From: Candidatus Omnitrophota bacterium | GTDB taxonomy: Bacteria > Omnitrophota > Gorgyraeia > Gygaellales > Profunditerraquicolaceae | Direction of reading: 5' to 3' | NCBI GenBank assembly: GCA_028712375.1 | Contig: JAQTQG010000012.1 | Coordinates: forward strand, 1-40,001 | DNA: 40,001 bases | Shown: one piece after another, positions 1-8,054 of the stretch | How the letters are laid out: every line of letters begins with the position of its first letter | How positions within the stretch are numbered: the first letter of the stretch is position 1 | The notes under the pieces: model-generated | What the model was told of the DNA's origin: nothing | What the model saw: only the letters and a program-made list of their open reading frames with translations | Database searches by the model: none | Position numbers and translations under genes: made by a program

Positions 1-136
1 TACCTAATATCATCCTGGCTTCCGCAGCCCGGCTTTTTTCCACTACCTTATTATACTGAGTTAAACCGATGGATGCCAAAATACCGACAATAATAACTAC
101 GATAATTAATTCTACAAGCGTAAAACCTTTTTTCAT
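1..136 (-). CDS. type II secretion / type IV pilus major pseudopilin, N-terminal part (truncated by window edge)
   Basis: Only the first 45 codons are inside the window. The protein begins MKKGFTLVELIIVVIIVGIL and continues with an SIGL..YNKVVEKSRAAEARMIL-like segment. This is the class III prepilin signal: a short basic leader, the G/F cleavage site, Glu at mature position 5 and a hydrophobic helix. Family knowledge says a prepilin peptidase cuts before the Phe, and the helix packs into the pilus or pseudopilus core. The start is set by the strong Shine-Dalgarno AAGGAGGAG a few bases upstream (141-149). It follows gspF and has its own consensus promoter. It could be GspG-like or PilA-like; the C-terminal part needed to decide lies outside the window. 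Confidence 0.93.
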   Translation of the reverse strand, partial: MKKGFTLVELIIVVIIVGILASIGLTQYNKVVEKSRAAEARMILG

Positions 137-182
137 TTAACTCCTCCTTGTTTGTCTCTGTTTATATAATGATAACTTTAGA

Positions 183-212
183 ATTATAGCACTACGCCTT
201 AATGATTGTCAA
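183..212 (-). promoter_or_regulatory. sigma70-type promoter of the major pseudopilin gene
   Basis: On the minus strand TTGACA (207-212) and TATAAT (183-188) both match the consensus exactly, with an 18-bp spacer. The -35 box begins directly beyond the stop codon of gspF. The predicted transcript has a leader of about 40 nt before the AGGAGG ribosome site. A separate strong promoter fits the high pseudopilin stoichiometry needed relative to the assembly machinery. Confidence 0.8.
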
Positions 213-215
213 TAA

Positions 216-1454
216 TTATCCGCTAATTTTTGCTAACTCGAATATCGGCAGAAACATTCCGACAACCATCACTCCAATCACTCCACCCAGAAAGATTAAA
301 ACGAACGGCTCAAACATGGAAACGAAACGCGTAAGGAATGTATCGCAATATTCCTGATAAAAAGAATTGACTCTTTTAAACATCTGCGGCAGCTCGCCAA
401 TCTCTTCCCCGATACTTACCATCTGAATAACCATCGGCTCAAAGAAACCGCTGCGCTCAAGCGAATCGCGCATCGGCTTACCTTCACGCACATCGTCCTT
501 AATTTTACGGATGATCTCTTCCATAATCAAATTATTTACACTGCGCCCTGAAATCTCCAGGGAATAAAGAATGGGAACCCCGGACTCTAAAAGAGTAGCC
601 ATTTCCGAAGAAAACTTTTCGACATTTAACCCTACCATAAACTCTCCAAAAACCGGCAGTTTAAATTGAAATTTCTCGAAGTTTAACCTGCCGGCTTTAG
701 TTTGTATATATTTACGGAATAGAAAAATACCGGCTCCGGCTAATAAGAGCATGGTGAAAAAATTCTTCCTGAGAAAATCACTTATGGCGATTAATACCTG
801 CGTTAACCAGGGCAAGCTAATATCGAAACTTTTAAATATCTCGGCAAATGATGGAATTATTTTTAACGATAAAAATAAAAGCGCCCCGAACCCCACCATA
901 GTTAACATCAACGGGTAAATCAAAGCGGAAATGATTTTATTCCTAAACTCCGCCTCTTTTTCTAAGTAAGCGGCCAAGCGGCTTAATACCACCGCCAGGT
1001 TGCCGCTGGCTTCTCCGCTTTCCACAAGGTTGATCCAAAGATCGGAAAAAATCTTTGGATGCGCAGCTAAGGCTTCATGAAAGCTTAAACCTGCCTCCAT
1101 ACTCTTTTTTAAATCCAAACACACATTATAAAGTTTCCTGCTGGCTACCTGTTTAGAAATAATTTCCAGGCTCATTAATATTGTTACCCCTGCGCCGATT
1201 AAAGTAGACAACTGCCGGCAGAAAAGCATGAGATCGTCGCTAGTAACCCTTCCGTGCTTGGGCTTAAACCGGACTTTTATAGAGGTGTCGGCAGAGGCAT
1301 TGCTAAATGATTCAGAGCCTTCCGGGATAACATTAACGACAATTAACCCTTTAGACTGGATTTTAATTACCGCGTCTTCCTGATTCAGAGCTTCTTCTAT
1401 ACCGGTTTCTTTAGCTCCCGAACGATTTCTGGCAATATAATAAAATTTGGGCAT
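216..1454 (-). CDS. gspF: type II secretion / type IV pilus inner-membrane platform protein GspF/PilC
   Basis: The 412-residue length is typical of the family. The N-terminal part (about 1-60) is the short soluble segment. Two repeated T2SSF domains follow at about 75-197 and 275-400. Each carries the LLxxGVxIxxSLEI-type motif: STLIGAGVTILMSLEI near 85 and ATLLESGVPILYSLEI near 290. Hydrophobic segments near 175-200, 225-245 and 380-405 give the usual polytopic topology. The protein sits in the inner membrane and couples the GspE ATPase to pseudopilus assembly. Its ATG shares one base with the gspE stop codon (TAATG), so translation is probably coupled. PilC is an equally valid name, because the cluster mixes Gsp-like and Pil-like parts. 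Confidence 0.93.
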   Translation of the reverse strand: MPKFYYIARNRSGAKETGIEEALNQEDAVIKIQSKGLIVVNVIPEGSESFSNASADTSIKVRFKPKHGRVTSDDLMLFCRQLSTLIGAGVTILMSLEIISKQVASRKLYNVCLDLKKSMEAGLSFHEALAAHPKIFSDLWINLVESGEASGNLAVVLSRLAAYLEKEAEFRNKIISALIYPLMLTMVGFGALLFLSLKIIPSFAEIFKSFDISLPWLTQVLIAISDFLRKNFFTMLLLAGAGIFLFRKYIQTKAGRLNFEKFQFKLPVFGEFMVGLNVEKFSSEMATLLESGVPILYSLEISGRSVNNLIMEEIIRKIKDDVREGKPMRDSLERSGFFEPMVIQMVSIGEEIGELPQMFKRVNSFYQEYCDTFLTRFVSMFEPFVLIFLGGVIGVMVVGMFLPIFELAKISG

Positions 1455-3169
1455 TATTCCGCCCCCAATGTTGTGGAAAGAATTTCTTCCAAAGAAGTTA
1501 TCCCGCTTTCCACTTTTTTAATACCCGATTCATAAAGAGTCTGCATGCCGGTAGACCTGGCTACTTCCCGTATTTTCTGGAAAGATGCCCTTTGGTTAAT
1601 TAAATCCTGAATATCCTCGGTGATCGGCAGCACCTCAACAATACAAGTCCTGCCTTTATACCCGGCGTTATTACATTTTGTACACCCTTTCGGGCCATAA
1701 ATCAATTCCGCTTTAATGGAAGCCCCTTTCAACTGCGCGCTGGTAGGCTCATAAGCTACCTTGCAATCCGGGCACAACTTACGCACCAGGCGCTGAGCAA
1801 TAATACACAATAAGGAAGGCGCCAGCATATACGGCTCAATTCCAATATCCATAAGCCGGCTTACTGCTGACGGAGCATCATTAGTGTGCAAAGTACTTAA
1901 AACCAAATGCCCGGTAAGCGCTGAACGGATACAGATCTGCGCAGTTTCCAGGTCTCTGATTTCTCCGACCAGCATGATATCCGGGTCCTGGCGCAGAAAA
2001 CTCCGCAAAGCGGCAGCAAAGGTGAGGCCGATTTCCGGCTTAACCTGCACCTGGTTAATTTCATCCATTTTATATTCCACCGGGTCTTCTACGGAAACAA
2101 TATTTTTAGACGGGCTTTTGATTTCATTTAAAATAGCATACAGAGAAGTAGATTTTCCGCTTCCGGTAGGGCCGGTAACTAAAACCAACCCGTATGGGGA
2201 GAATATTGACTTGCGTACATGTTCCAATTGCACCGGGTCAAAACCTAAATAATCCAAATTCAACATCACCCCGCCGCGGTCTAAGATTCTTAAAACAACT
2301 TTTTCTCCGTAAATCGTCGGAATTATAGAAACACGAATATCGATCGGGCGGTCTTCAATCCTTACCAGAATCGCCCCATCCTGAGGCAGCCTTTTTTCCG
2401 CGATATCCAACTTAGCCAGGATTTTTACACGCGACACAAGCGGTAAATGCAAGTGCTTGGCCGGCGGAGGTATTTCATAAAGCTTACCATCAATTCTGTA
2501 GCGTAATGAAATCCTGTCTTTAAACGGTTCAATATGTATGTCGGAAGCCCGCTCACCGATAGCCTGCCTGATTATTAAATCTACCAGTTTGACAACCGGA
2601 GCCTCTTCTGCTCTGGCAATCAATTTATCCAGGCTAAGCTCCTGCCCCATATCTTCAGCTTTTTGAGTAATTGAAGAATCTATATCATAGCTGGAATCAA
2701 CTACATCCTTAAGCATGGAAGCTTTGCCGTAAAATTCTTCGATTGCTTTTAAAATATCCGAACGCGTAGCAATTACCGGATTGATTTCGCTGCCGGTCAA
2801 TTTTCTAAGGCTGTCAATTAAAAGAATATCCAAAGGATCAGACAAGGCAACGGTTAAAGACCGCAGCATCCGGGAAAGAGGCAAAACAGCATTCTTAAAA
2901 GCAAATTCATGCGGGATAAGATTCTCCAGCCCCTGGTCCATAGCCGGTTTCAACATCCCGGTCCCCAGTGAAAAATAAGGCATATTCAGCTGTTTACATA
3001 AGGCTGCCAGTATCTGCTCTTCTTTAACTGCCCCCATTTTAATCAGTATTTCGCCAAGACGGCCGCCTTCCTGCCTCTGCAAAGTAACTGCTTTCTCCAA
3101 CTGGCTGGCAGTAATAATACCTTCCCTTAATAAAAAATCACCCAGTCTTAAATAGTTATCTTTTGCCAT
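1454..3169 (-). CDS. gspE: type II secretion / type IV pilus assembly ATPase GspE/PilB
   Basis: This 571-residue protein is a hexameric cytoplasmic ATPase that powers pseudopilus or pilus assembly. The N-terminal about 150 residues form an MshEN/GspE-N type domain (LGDFLLREGIITASQLEKAV). The core has Walker A GPTGSGKST near 335, the Asp box with VEDPVEY, Walker B-like DPDIMLVGEIRD and the His box LVLSTLHTNDA. A tetracysteine zinc motif, CPDC followed by CTKC about 30 residues later, is typical of GspE and PilB and absent from PilT. The gene overlaps the end of the secretin gene by 14 nt, and the MAKDNYLRLGDFL start is preceded by GAGAAG. An assembly rather than retraction ATPase is well supported; the exact substrate system is not. 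Confidence 0.94.
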   Translation of the reverse strand: MAKDNYLRLGDFLLREGIITASQLEKAVTLQRQEGGRLGEILIKMGAVKEEQILAALCKQLNMPYFSLGTGMLKPAMDQGLENLIPHEFAFKNAVLPLSRMLRSLTVALSDPLDILLIDSLRKLTGSEINPVIATRSDILKAIEEFYGKASMLKDVVDSSYDIDSSITQKAEDMGQELSLDKLIARAEEAPVVKLVDLIIRQAIGERASDIHIEPFKDRISLRYRIDGKLYEIPPPAKHLHLPLVSRVKILAKLDIAEKRLPQDGAILVRIEDRPIDIRVSIIPTIYGEKVVLRILDRGGVMLNLDYLGFDPVQLEHVRKSIFSPYGLVLVTGPTGSGKSTSLYAILNEIKSPSKNIVSVEDPVEYKMDEINQVQVKPEIGLTFAAALRSFLRQDPDIMLVGEIRDLETAQICIRSALTGHLVLSTLHTNDAPSAVSRLMDIGIEPYMLAPSLLCIIAQRLVRKLCPDCKVAYEPTSAQLKGASIKAELIYGPKGCTKCNNAGYKGRTCIVEVLPITEDIQDLINQRASFQKIREVARSTGMQTLYESGIKKVESGITSLEEILSTTLGAE

Positions 3170-4685
3170 TTATATTCTTCTCAAATTTATTCATATTAGC
3201 GTTAATAATATAATTACGGCTGGTATCCGCCGCCACAGCCTGCTCCCTAATTGGCAGCTGCACATTCTGAATCTTGTCAGCCATTTTTAAATCAGCCCTA
3301 TCCCTAACAATGCGCGGAGTAATAAATACTATTAACTCGCGCTCTAAACCCGTAGTTTGATTTTTATGCCTGAAAAGCGCGCCTAAAACCGGGATATCTC
3401 CCAGAATAGGCAGTTTTTTCACAGTAACATCTACCTCCTGATGAATTAACCCTCCCAGGATTATTGTCTCACCATCCTTAACTTTTACAATAGATTTTGT
3501 GCTTCTTACCTCCACATCCGATTGCGGGTTATCCGTCGAACTTAACGGGCTCAACGAAGAAACGCTGGATTTAGGATTAATCACCATCGTAATCTCATTC
3601 GTATCCATATTTATCTGCGGAGTTACCCTGAGAAAAATACCTGTCCCTTCGGGAGTCAGGGATAAACTGGTTGACCTTTGATATTCACTGGTAGTTGTCG
3701 GATCGCCGCCGGTATTAAATACAGTAGTATCCTCCCTGCCCACAATTTCATCTTTAGTAATAGATATCTCCGCCGTCTCATTATTTAAAGTAAGCAGCTT
3801 GGGACGCGCTAAAAATTTAGTATCATTTTGTGTGCGCATATAATCTAACTGGAAATCATAATCCAGAGTTAGCGTGCCCTGGCTATTGCTGCTCTTAAGA
3901 ATCTTAGTAAACATGCCCGCGTAAGGAAAACCTGAAGCGGCAGCAGATCCGGTAATCACCGCAGTAAAAGGCGTATCCCCAAACTCAAACCCCAACTTAT
4001 CCACCGTATCTTTACTCACATCCAGCATTTCCACCTCCAGCATTACCTGGGGTACCGCCACATCTAAGGCTGCAATAACCTGGCTGATTACCTGCATTTT
4101 CATCGGAGTATCCGTAACAATAATACTATTGGTCCGGAAATCTTCCATTATTGAACCCACGCTGGAAAGCAGTCTTTTAACCGCACTGGTAATCCCGCCT
4201 TCGGCCTCCTCCCTGAATTTACTCCGGGAACTGGAAGTTAGAGAGTTTCCGGGCAATCCCTTAGACAACGCTTCTTTTAAAGAAGAGGTAGAAACCGTGG
4301 CATTTTTTAAATAAAAAACTTTGGTCACTGTTTCAGTTTCCATTTTTCCCCATTCTTTAACCACAAAAATATTCGCTTCGCTGTCTAATTCATAAGAAAG
4401 GTTATTCGCGCTGAAGATTTTATCCATTGCCTGGCTTAAAGGAACTTTATCCAGGTAAAGAGTAATCTTTCTTTCCTGCACTGTTTCGGAAGCGATAAAA
4501 TTCATCCCTGCCTGCATAGAAAACACCTTCAAAACATCCCGCAGGTTAGCATCTTTAAAATCCATGGAAATGGTGACTTCGGCTGTTGAAACAGGCGGAG
4601 ATTGGTCATCGGCATTTAACCGCGAAACAAAAAAAGCAAATATTAAAAAGAAAGCAGCAAACATGGCAATAAATATTTTTTTCAT
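3156..4685 (-). CDS. gspD: outer-membrane secretin (GspD/PilQ family)
   Basis: This 509-residue exported protein has a signal peptide of about 25 residues (MKKIFIAMFAAFFLIFAFF then LNADD). An STN/N0 domain lies at about 37-110 (MDFKDANLRDVLKVFSMQAG). An N1/NolW-like domain starts near 117 (VTKVFYLKNATVSTSSLKEAL). The C-terminal secretin beta-barrel domain begins near 215 (VPQVMLEVEMLDVSKDTVDKLGFEFG) and ends with the hallmark LPILGDIPVLGALFRHKN and ELIVFITPRIV. It would form the outer-membrane channel. The PilMN-PilO-PilP-secretin order matches type IV pilus alignment operons, whereas the short N-terminal domain set resembles neither full GspD nor full PilQ. No AMIN domain is visible. Confidence 0.92.
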   Translation of the reverse strand: MKKIFIAMFAAFFLIFAFFVSRLNADDQSPPVSTAEVTISMDFKDANLRDVLKVFSMQAGMNFIASETVQERKITLYLDKVPLSQAMDKIFSANNLSYELDSEANIFVVKEWGKMETETVTKVFYLKNATVSTSSLKEALSKGLPGNSLTSSSRSKFREEAEGGITSAVKRLLSSVGSIMEDFRTNSIIVTDTPMKMQVISQVIAALDVAVPQVMLEVEMLDVSKDTVDKLGFEFGDTPFTAVITGSAAASGFPYAGMFTKILKSSNSQGTLTLDYDFQLDYMRTQNDTKFLARPKLLTLNNETAEISITKDEIVGREDTTVFNTGGDPTTTSEYQRSTSLSLTPEGTGIFLRVTPQINMDTNEITMVINPKSSVSSLSPLSSTDNPQSDVEVRSTKSIVKVKDGETIILGGLIHQEVDVTVKKLPILGDIPVLGALFRHKNQTTGLERELIVFITPRIVRDRADLKMADKIQNVQLPIREQAVAADTSRNYIINANMNKFEKNINGKR

Positions 4686-4710
4686 CCGGTTCCTCCTTTA
4701 ATCAAAAAGG

Positions 4711-5178
4711 TCATTGTTTATCTTTACCTTTATCCGTATCTTTATTAACTTCTTTATCTTTACTCGAACCTATTCCGGGAGCGGCTAAATCAAATATCGC
4801 TCCATTAAAACTCAAAGTAACCCCTGTTTTCTCAATACTCACGATTTCGGCGCCCTCGATCAAATCGCCAATCGTAAGAACTTTATCATTAATAATCGCC
4901 TGAGGCACCTTAACCCCCCAGATTATCCCCTGGACCTTTAATCTGCTGCGGTCTATTTCCGGCCGGGCTTCCTCTGTTTTTTCTTCTACCACCGGCTTTA
5001 GCTCTTCTTTTACAAAATAAGTTTTAAACGGATCACGCAATTGCGCGGACTTATACTCCACTACCGGGCGCTTAATTAACCCGTCAGTAACGGAATCCTC
5101 CGCCCAGGCCATAAACTTAAAAGCAAAAATCCCGGTCAAAAATAAAATACATAATATATGGCTGTATATTCTGCTCAT
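4711..5178 (-). CDS. PilP/GspC-like periplasmic alignment protein
   Basis: The 155-residue product has one N-terminal hydrophobic segment (ILCILFLTGIFAFKFMAWA), then a charged linker and a small C-terminal beta-rich domain. It contains LRDPF near 47, a motif seen at the same place in PilP and other secretin-partner proteins. A VQGIIWG..PQAIINDKVLTIGD segment follows, which resembles the PilP/GspC homology region that contacts the secretin N0 domain. The tail is Lys/Asp-rich and low in complexity. It lies 25 nt before the secretin and 3 nt after the PilO-like gene, as pilP does in type IV pilus operons. The family is recognised from motif and position; the exact subfamily is uncertain. Confidence 0.75.
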   Translation of the reverse strand: MSRIYSHILCILFLTGIFAFKFMAWAEDSVTDGLIKRPVVEYKSAQLRDPFKTYFVKEELKPVVEEKTEEARPEIDRSRLKVQGIIWGVKVPQAIINDKVLTIGDLIEGAEIVSIEKTGVTLSFNGAIFDLAAPGIGSSKDKEVNKDTDKGKDKQ

Positions 5179-5181
5179 ATT

Positions 5182-5709
5182 TTATAAGTAGGACAAAGTA
5201 TTTATTTTCAAACTAACATTTAAATCCACATTAGCCGAGACGATATCCGGATTCGCGGCGACCGCATTAACATTAACCTCGCTTACCAGATAAATATCCC
5301 CATGATTTTCAATTTTACTGATGAATTCGCCTAAATTATGATAACTGGGGGCAGTAAGCGTTATTAAAAATGAAGATTTGAAATAATTCACCATCGACTC
5401 TTCAGCAACCGGTTTGACAGAAAGAATTTTAACCGAAGTATTTTTGGCGATACCGTATATTACATCCATTACCAAAGCTAAATCTTTTTTAACAAATGTT
5501 TTCTTATATGTTTCTGTTTTCTTCTCCAGAACAGCAATATTTTCAAAAACCTTATTTTTTTCTAATTCATTATCCTGTTGCTGAATCAGCGAACTTACCT
5601 GGCCATTGGCAGACAAGTAAAGCTGCAAAGCAATAATTAACGATAAAACAATTATGGCGATATTTATAATTGTGTTTTTATTTCTCTCAATTTGTTCGTA
5701 ATTAATCAT
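5182..5709 (-). CDS. PilO/GspM-like inner-membrane alignment protein
   Basis: The 175-residue product has a short cytoplasmic N-terminus, a single membrane helix at about 15-33 (IINIAIIVLSLIIALQLYLSA) and a coiled-coil-prone segment (QQQDNELEKNKVFENIAVLEKK). A periplasmic ferredoxin-like domain follows, with the ITLTAPSYHNLGEFISKIEN stretch that is characteristic of PilO. PilO and GspM pair with PilN and GspL to link the cytoplasmic motor to the periplasmic alignment complex. The start overlaps the 3' end of the PilM-PilN gene by 4 nt. Sequence identity in this family is low, so the call rests on topology, that motif and position. Confidence 0.8.
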   Translation of the reverse strand: MINYEQIERNKNTIINIAIIVLSLIIALQLYLSANGQVSSLIQQQDNELEKNKVFENIAVLEKKTETYKKTFVKKDLALVMDVIYGIAKNTSVKILSVKPVAEESMVNYFKSSFLITLTAPSYHNLGEFISKIENHGDIYLVSEVNVNAVAANPDIVSANVDLNVSLKINTLSYL

Positions 5710-7262
5710 CTACTTTTCTCCGGGATATGCCGGCAGGTAATCTTAAAAACGGCCACATTCCTGCCCTGCACATCTTTACGATCAACGAAACTTATCGCGA
5801 TCTCTTTAAAATAGTTTGAGAACACCGGGTCTTTTTTTAGGTTTGTTAAGAATACATTCACCGAATCAAATTCCTGATCTCCATCTTTAAGATAAACCAG
5901 CCCATTAAGCGCTAACTCTGCCAAGAGGTCCTTATCTTTGGTTTGGGTAAGATTAAACGATTCCAACCATACCCCCCTGGGCAATGCCCGCGGAATATTG
6001 CTAAGGATAGGAGTAACATACATCTGGTTTTTTACTAAATTGTCTAACGCTTCGATCTTTTTCTTATATCTGGCATCCACATTAAATAATTCCTGAATAC
6101 TATCATTAGCGGGCATAGAATTAATCTTTACGCGCTTGTTTTTCACCAAATCCAACTCCTGCTGCTTAGCTTGCGTGCGCATCAAACCGTGGCCAAAAAC
6201 AGCTATACAGATAACTACCCCTAAGAAAACATACTTTAAATCTACTTTTACTCCTTCAAGCAATGCCAGAGGATTACCGGCAGCCGCAGCTGCCCGCGCA
6301 GCTTTTAGCCTTGAACCAACTAGGTTTATCTTAATCTTAAGCGGAGCCTGTTTAAACATCGCGGCAGCGAAACTTTTAGCCAGCATAGACGAATAAACAG
6401 CCGTTTTCCCTAAAACTTTCTGCGTGTCCACAAATTTCACCGGAATCGAAGATTCCGTAAAAAATGGCTTCAACCCCGGTTGGCTTTCTTTGTCGGAAAC
6501 CACAAAAACATTTTTTACCTCTTTATCGGGAAACTTGCGGTTATAGTAATCAAAAGAAATCTTGATCTCGTTTTTTAACTTTTCCTGCTTCTGCAATAAA
6601 TCTGATTCAGCGGTTTGCTCAAACCCCGCAGGCTCTCCGGCAAAATCGAAATCCCGGCTGAATAAAGAAAAACCATTCTCAAAAACGGTAAAATTTGCTT
6701 CATCATCATTATTCAAATCATAACAAAGGCTGGCAATTACGCCATTATCGCTTAAACCGGCCAGCTTTAAGAAACGTAAAATACTAAAAGCGGAATACTC
6801 TAAAGCATTAACTTTAAGGTTAAGCTGTTTAGCAAAAGAAACATAATTAGCCAGAATTTCTTTTTTTATCCCCACAAAAAGAACCAGGCTGGTTTTATTC
6901 TTTTTATTATAAACCGCCTGGAAATCATAATCTAAATCTTCAAGCTTAAAAGGTATGTATTTTTTGGCTTCAAAATTAACCCCGCTCCTTAATTCACTGG
7001 GCGGCAACAGAGGGATTTCAAAGGTCCGGATAATCAGGTCTTGCCCGGAAATACAAAAGGTTGCTTCCCCGGCATTTACCCGGTAGCTGCGGAAAGCATC
7101 TTTAAGCAAAGCCATTATTTTTACATCGGCGGGGACTTTTTCTTCTAATTCCGATATTTCCAGTTTAGGGTGCGGCAGGCGCACATTATTCAAGATCTTG
7201 CTGCCGCTGGTCTCAACCAAATTGATATCCTTAATCCCAAAATATATACCTAAGGAACTCAT
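5706..7262 (-). CDS. fused PilM-PilN (GspL-like) protein
   Basis: This 518-residue product joins two functions. Residues 1 to about 310 form a PilM-type actin-like ATPase domain: LGIYFGIKDINLVE at the start, LRSGVNFEAKKYIPFKLEDLDYDFQ, and an ALEYSAFSILRFL segment. A single membrane helix follows at about 345-362 (YVFLGVVICIAVFGHGLM), then a coiled coil and a PilN-like periplasmic domain (VTPILSNIPRALPRGVWLESFNLTQ). In most type IV pilus operons pilM and pilN are separate genes; one chain gives the architecture of GspL. The gene overlaps the HTH gene before it and the PilO-like gene after it by 4 nt each. It links the GspE ATPase to the alignment complex. Confidence 0.85.
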   Translation of the reverse strand: MSSLGIYFGIKDINLVETSGSKILNNVRLPHPKLEISELEEKVPADVKIMALLKDAFRSYRVNAGEATFCISGQDLIIRTFEIPLLPPSELRSGVNFEAKKYIPFKLEDLDYDFQAVYNKKNKTSLVLFVGIKKEILANYVSFAKQLNLKVNALEYSAFSILRFLKLAGLSDNGVIASLCYDLNNDDEANFTVFENGFSLFSRDFDFAGEPAGFEQTAESDLLQKQEKLKNEIKISFDYYNRKFPDKEVKNVFVVSDKESQPGLKPFFTESSIPVKFVDTQKVLGKTAVYSSMLAKSFAAAMFKQAPLKIKINLVGSRLKAARAAAAAGNPLALLEGVKVDLKYVFLGVVICIAVFGHGLMRTQAKQQELDLVKNKRVKINSMPANDSIQELFNVDARYKKKIEALDNLVKNQMYVTPILSNIPRALPRGVWLESFNLTQTKDKDLLAELALNGLVYLKDGDQEFDSVNVFLTNLKKDPVFSNYFKEIAISFVDRKDVQGRNVAVFKITCRHIPEKSR

Positions 7263-7468
7263 AAGCTATCTCCCTGATCCGGTGATACCGGAGTAGTTGT
7301 TTCGCGTTTTTTAGACCTTAGCCAATTATCTATATCTTTGCGGTCGAATCTCCATACTCCTCCAACTTTGATCCCGGAAATCTTACGCTGATTAAGCCAA
7401 TTATAGATAGTCTGCTTCTTTAATTTCAGATAATCCGCTAATTCATCAATATCAATCAGTCTTGACAT
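7259..7468 (-). CDS. small helix-turn-helix DNA-binding protein (BldC/excisionase-type, MerR-like HTH)
   Basis: This 69-residue protein is essentially one MerR-like HTH_17 domain. LIDIDELADYLKLKKQTIYNWL forms the helix-turn-helix, and GGVWRFDRKDIDNWLRSK forms the wing and following helix. There is no effector domain. It is the first gene of the secretion operon, reads into pilMN with a 4-nt overlap and has a good promoter 40-60 bp upstream. Its size and fold match BldC-type regulators, which bind head-to-tail to direct repeats, and also phage excisionases. No integrase or phage gene is nearby, so a regulatory role is favoured. Autoregulation through the 10-bp repeats upstream is inference. 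Confidence 0.85.
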   Translation of the reverse strand: MSRLIDIDELADYLKLKKQTIYNWLNQRKISGIKVGGVWRFDRKDIDNWLRSKKRETTTPVSPDQGDSL

Positions 7469-7507
7469 AAGTATTACTTCCTTTAGGTATAAACTACTAC
7501 GTTGTTA

Positions 7508-7536
7508 ATTAAAACATAACATATTTAGTTTGTCAA
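7508..7536 (-). promoter_or_regulatory. sigma70-type promoter of the HTH-pilMN-O-P-secretin-gspE-gspF operon
   Basis: On the minus strand TTGACA (7531-7536, perfect) and TTTAAT (7508-7513, 5 of 6) are separated by 17 bp. The predicted start lies near 7500. An imperfect inverted repeat AACAAC-GTA-GTAGTT follows around 7491-7505 and could be an operator. The HTH gene has AAAGGAAG as its ribosome site, about 10 nt before ATG. Confidence 0.78.
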
Positions 7537-7549
7537 GTGTTTTTTTATC

Positions 7550-7635
7550 TATACTTACTTAGACTTACTTTGCAAAATTAGCAGCGACGGAATTGAATGC
7601 ATATTAAAGCATACAGCTTTATTATAGACTTACTT
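7550..7635 (-). repeat. 10-bp direct repeats AGTAAGTmTA upstream of the secretion-operon promoter
   Basis: Two units lie head to tail at 7560-7569 (AGTAAGTCTA) and 7550-7559 (AGTAAGTATA), differing at one base. A third exact copy of the first unit is at 7625-7634. The tandem pair ends about 14 bp upstream of the -35 box, where activators often bind. The 10-bp period equals about one helical turn. A binding function is inferred. Confidence 0.55.
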
Positions 7636-7661
7636 ACATTATAATGGTTTGTTTACAGCGA

Positions 7662-8054
7662 TTAAGGAGTGTAGGTAAATGTGGCTTTAGATCTTACTCT
7701 GCGTGTATCAGAAGGGCCTGTATCTATTCCACCCACAATAATATCGACCTGAGAGACTGAAGCAGGCAATTCCGGCTCAACAATTACACATGCAGCTGAC
7801 CCGGAACGGCGCATAATCATGCCGGTACCAGTTAAACAGGCAACAGCAGTAGTATCATTTCTTCTTAAAGCGTCTAAAGCATAAAGCATGCCGGCTTTAG
7901 CCGCATACATCGCCTGAATTCTGCTGACTTGATGGTGGGTTAAACGCGAATGGTTGGCAATTACTCTTAAGGTAATCGTACTTAAAATGACGACTACCAG
8001 AATTATTCCTATAACAATAAAAAGTATAGCGCCCTTTTTACCGCAATTAGGCAT
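7662..8054 (-). CDS. PilX-like minor pseudopilin / type IV pilus accessory protein
   Basis: The 130-residue product starts with a polar stretch ending in GKKG, followed by the hydrophobic helix AILFIVIGIILVVVILSTITLRV. An Ala/Arg-rich continuation follows (SRIQAMYAAKAGMLYALDALRRN). This is the pattern of the PilX N-terminal domain: a prepilin-like leader whose mature N-terminus lacks the usual Glu5, then an AAKAG-type segment. The C-terminal half is beta-rich and unassigned. It overlaps the preceding winged-helix gene by 8 nt, so both should be cotranscribed from the promoter near 8290. As a minor pseudopilin it would probably prime or cap the pseudopilus built by the downstream operon. The family is fairly clear; the precise role is not. 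Confidence 0.72.
   Translation of the reverse strand: MPNCGKKGAILFIVIGIILVVVILSTITLRVIANHSRLTHHQVSRIQAMYAAKAGMLYALDALRRNDTTAVACLTGTGMIMRRSGSAACVIVEPELPASVSQVDIIVGGIDTGPSDTRRVRSKATFTYTP

Noticed and set aside
7259-7468. HTH protein as a phage or integrative-element excisionase
   Set aside because: The fold fits, but there is no integrase, attachment-site repeat or phage gene, and the gene is translationally joined to pilMN.
7621-7643. Two TATAAT boxes in the gap upstream of the HTH gene
   Set aside because: Neither has a recognisable -35 at a proper distance. The TTGACA-17-TTTAAT pair nearer the gene is far better.
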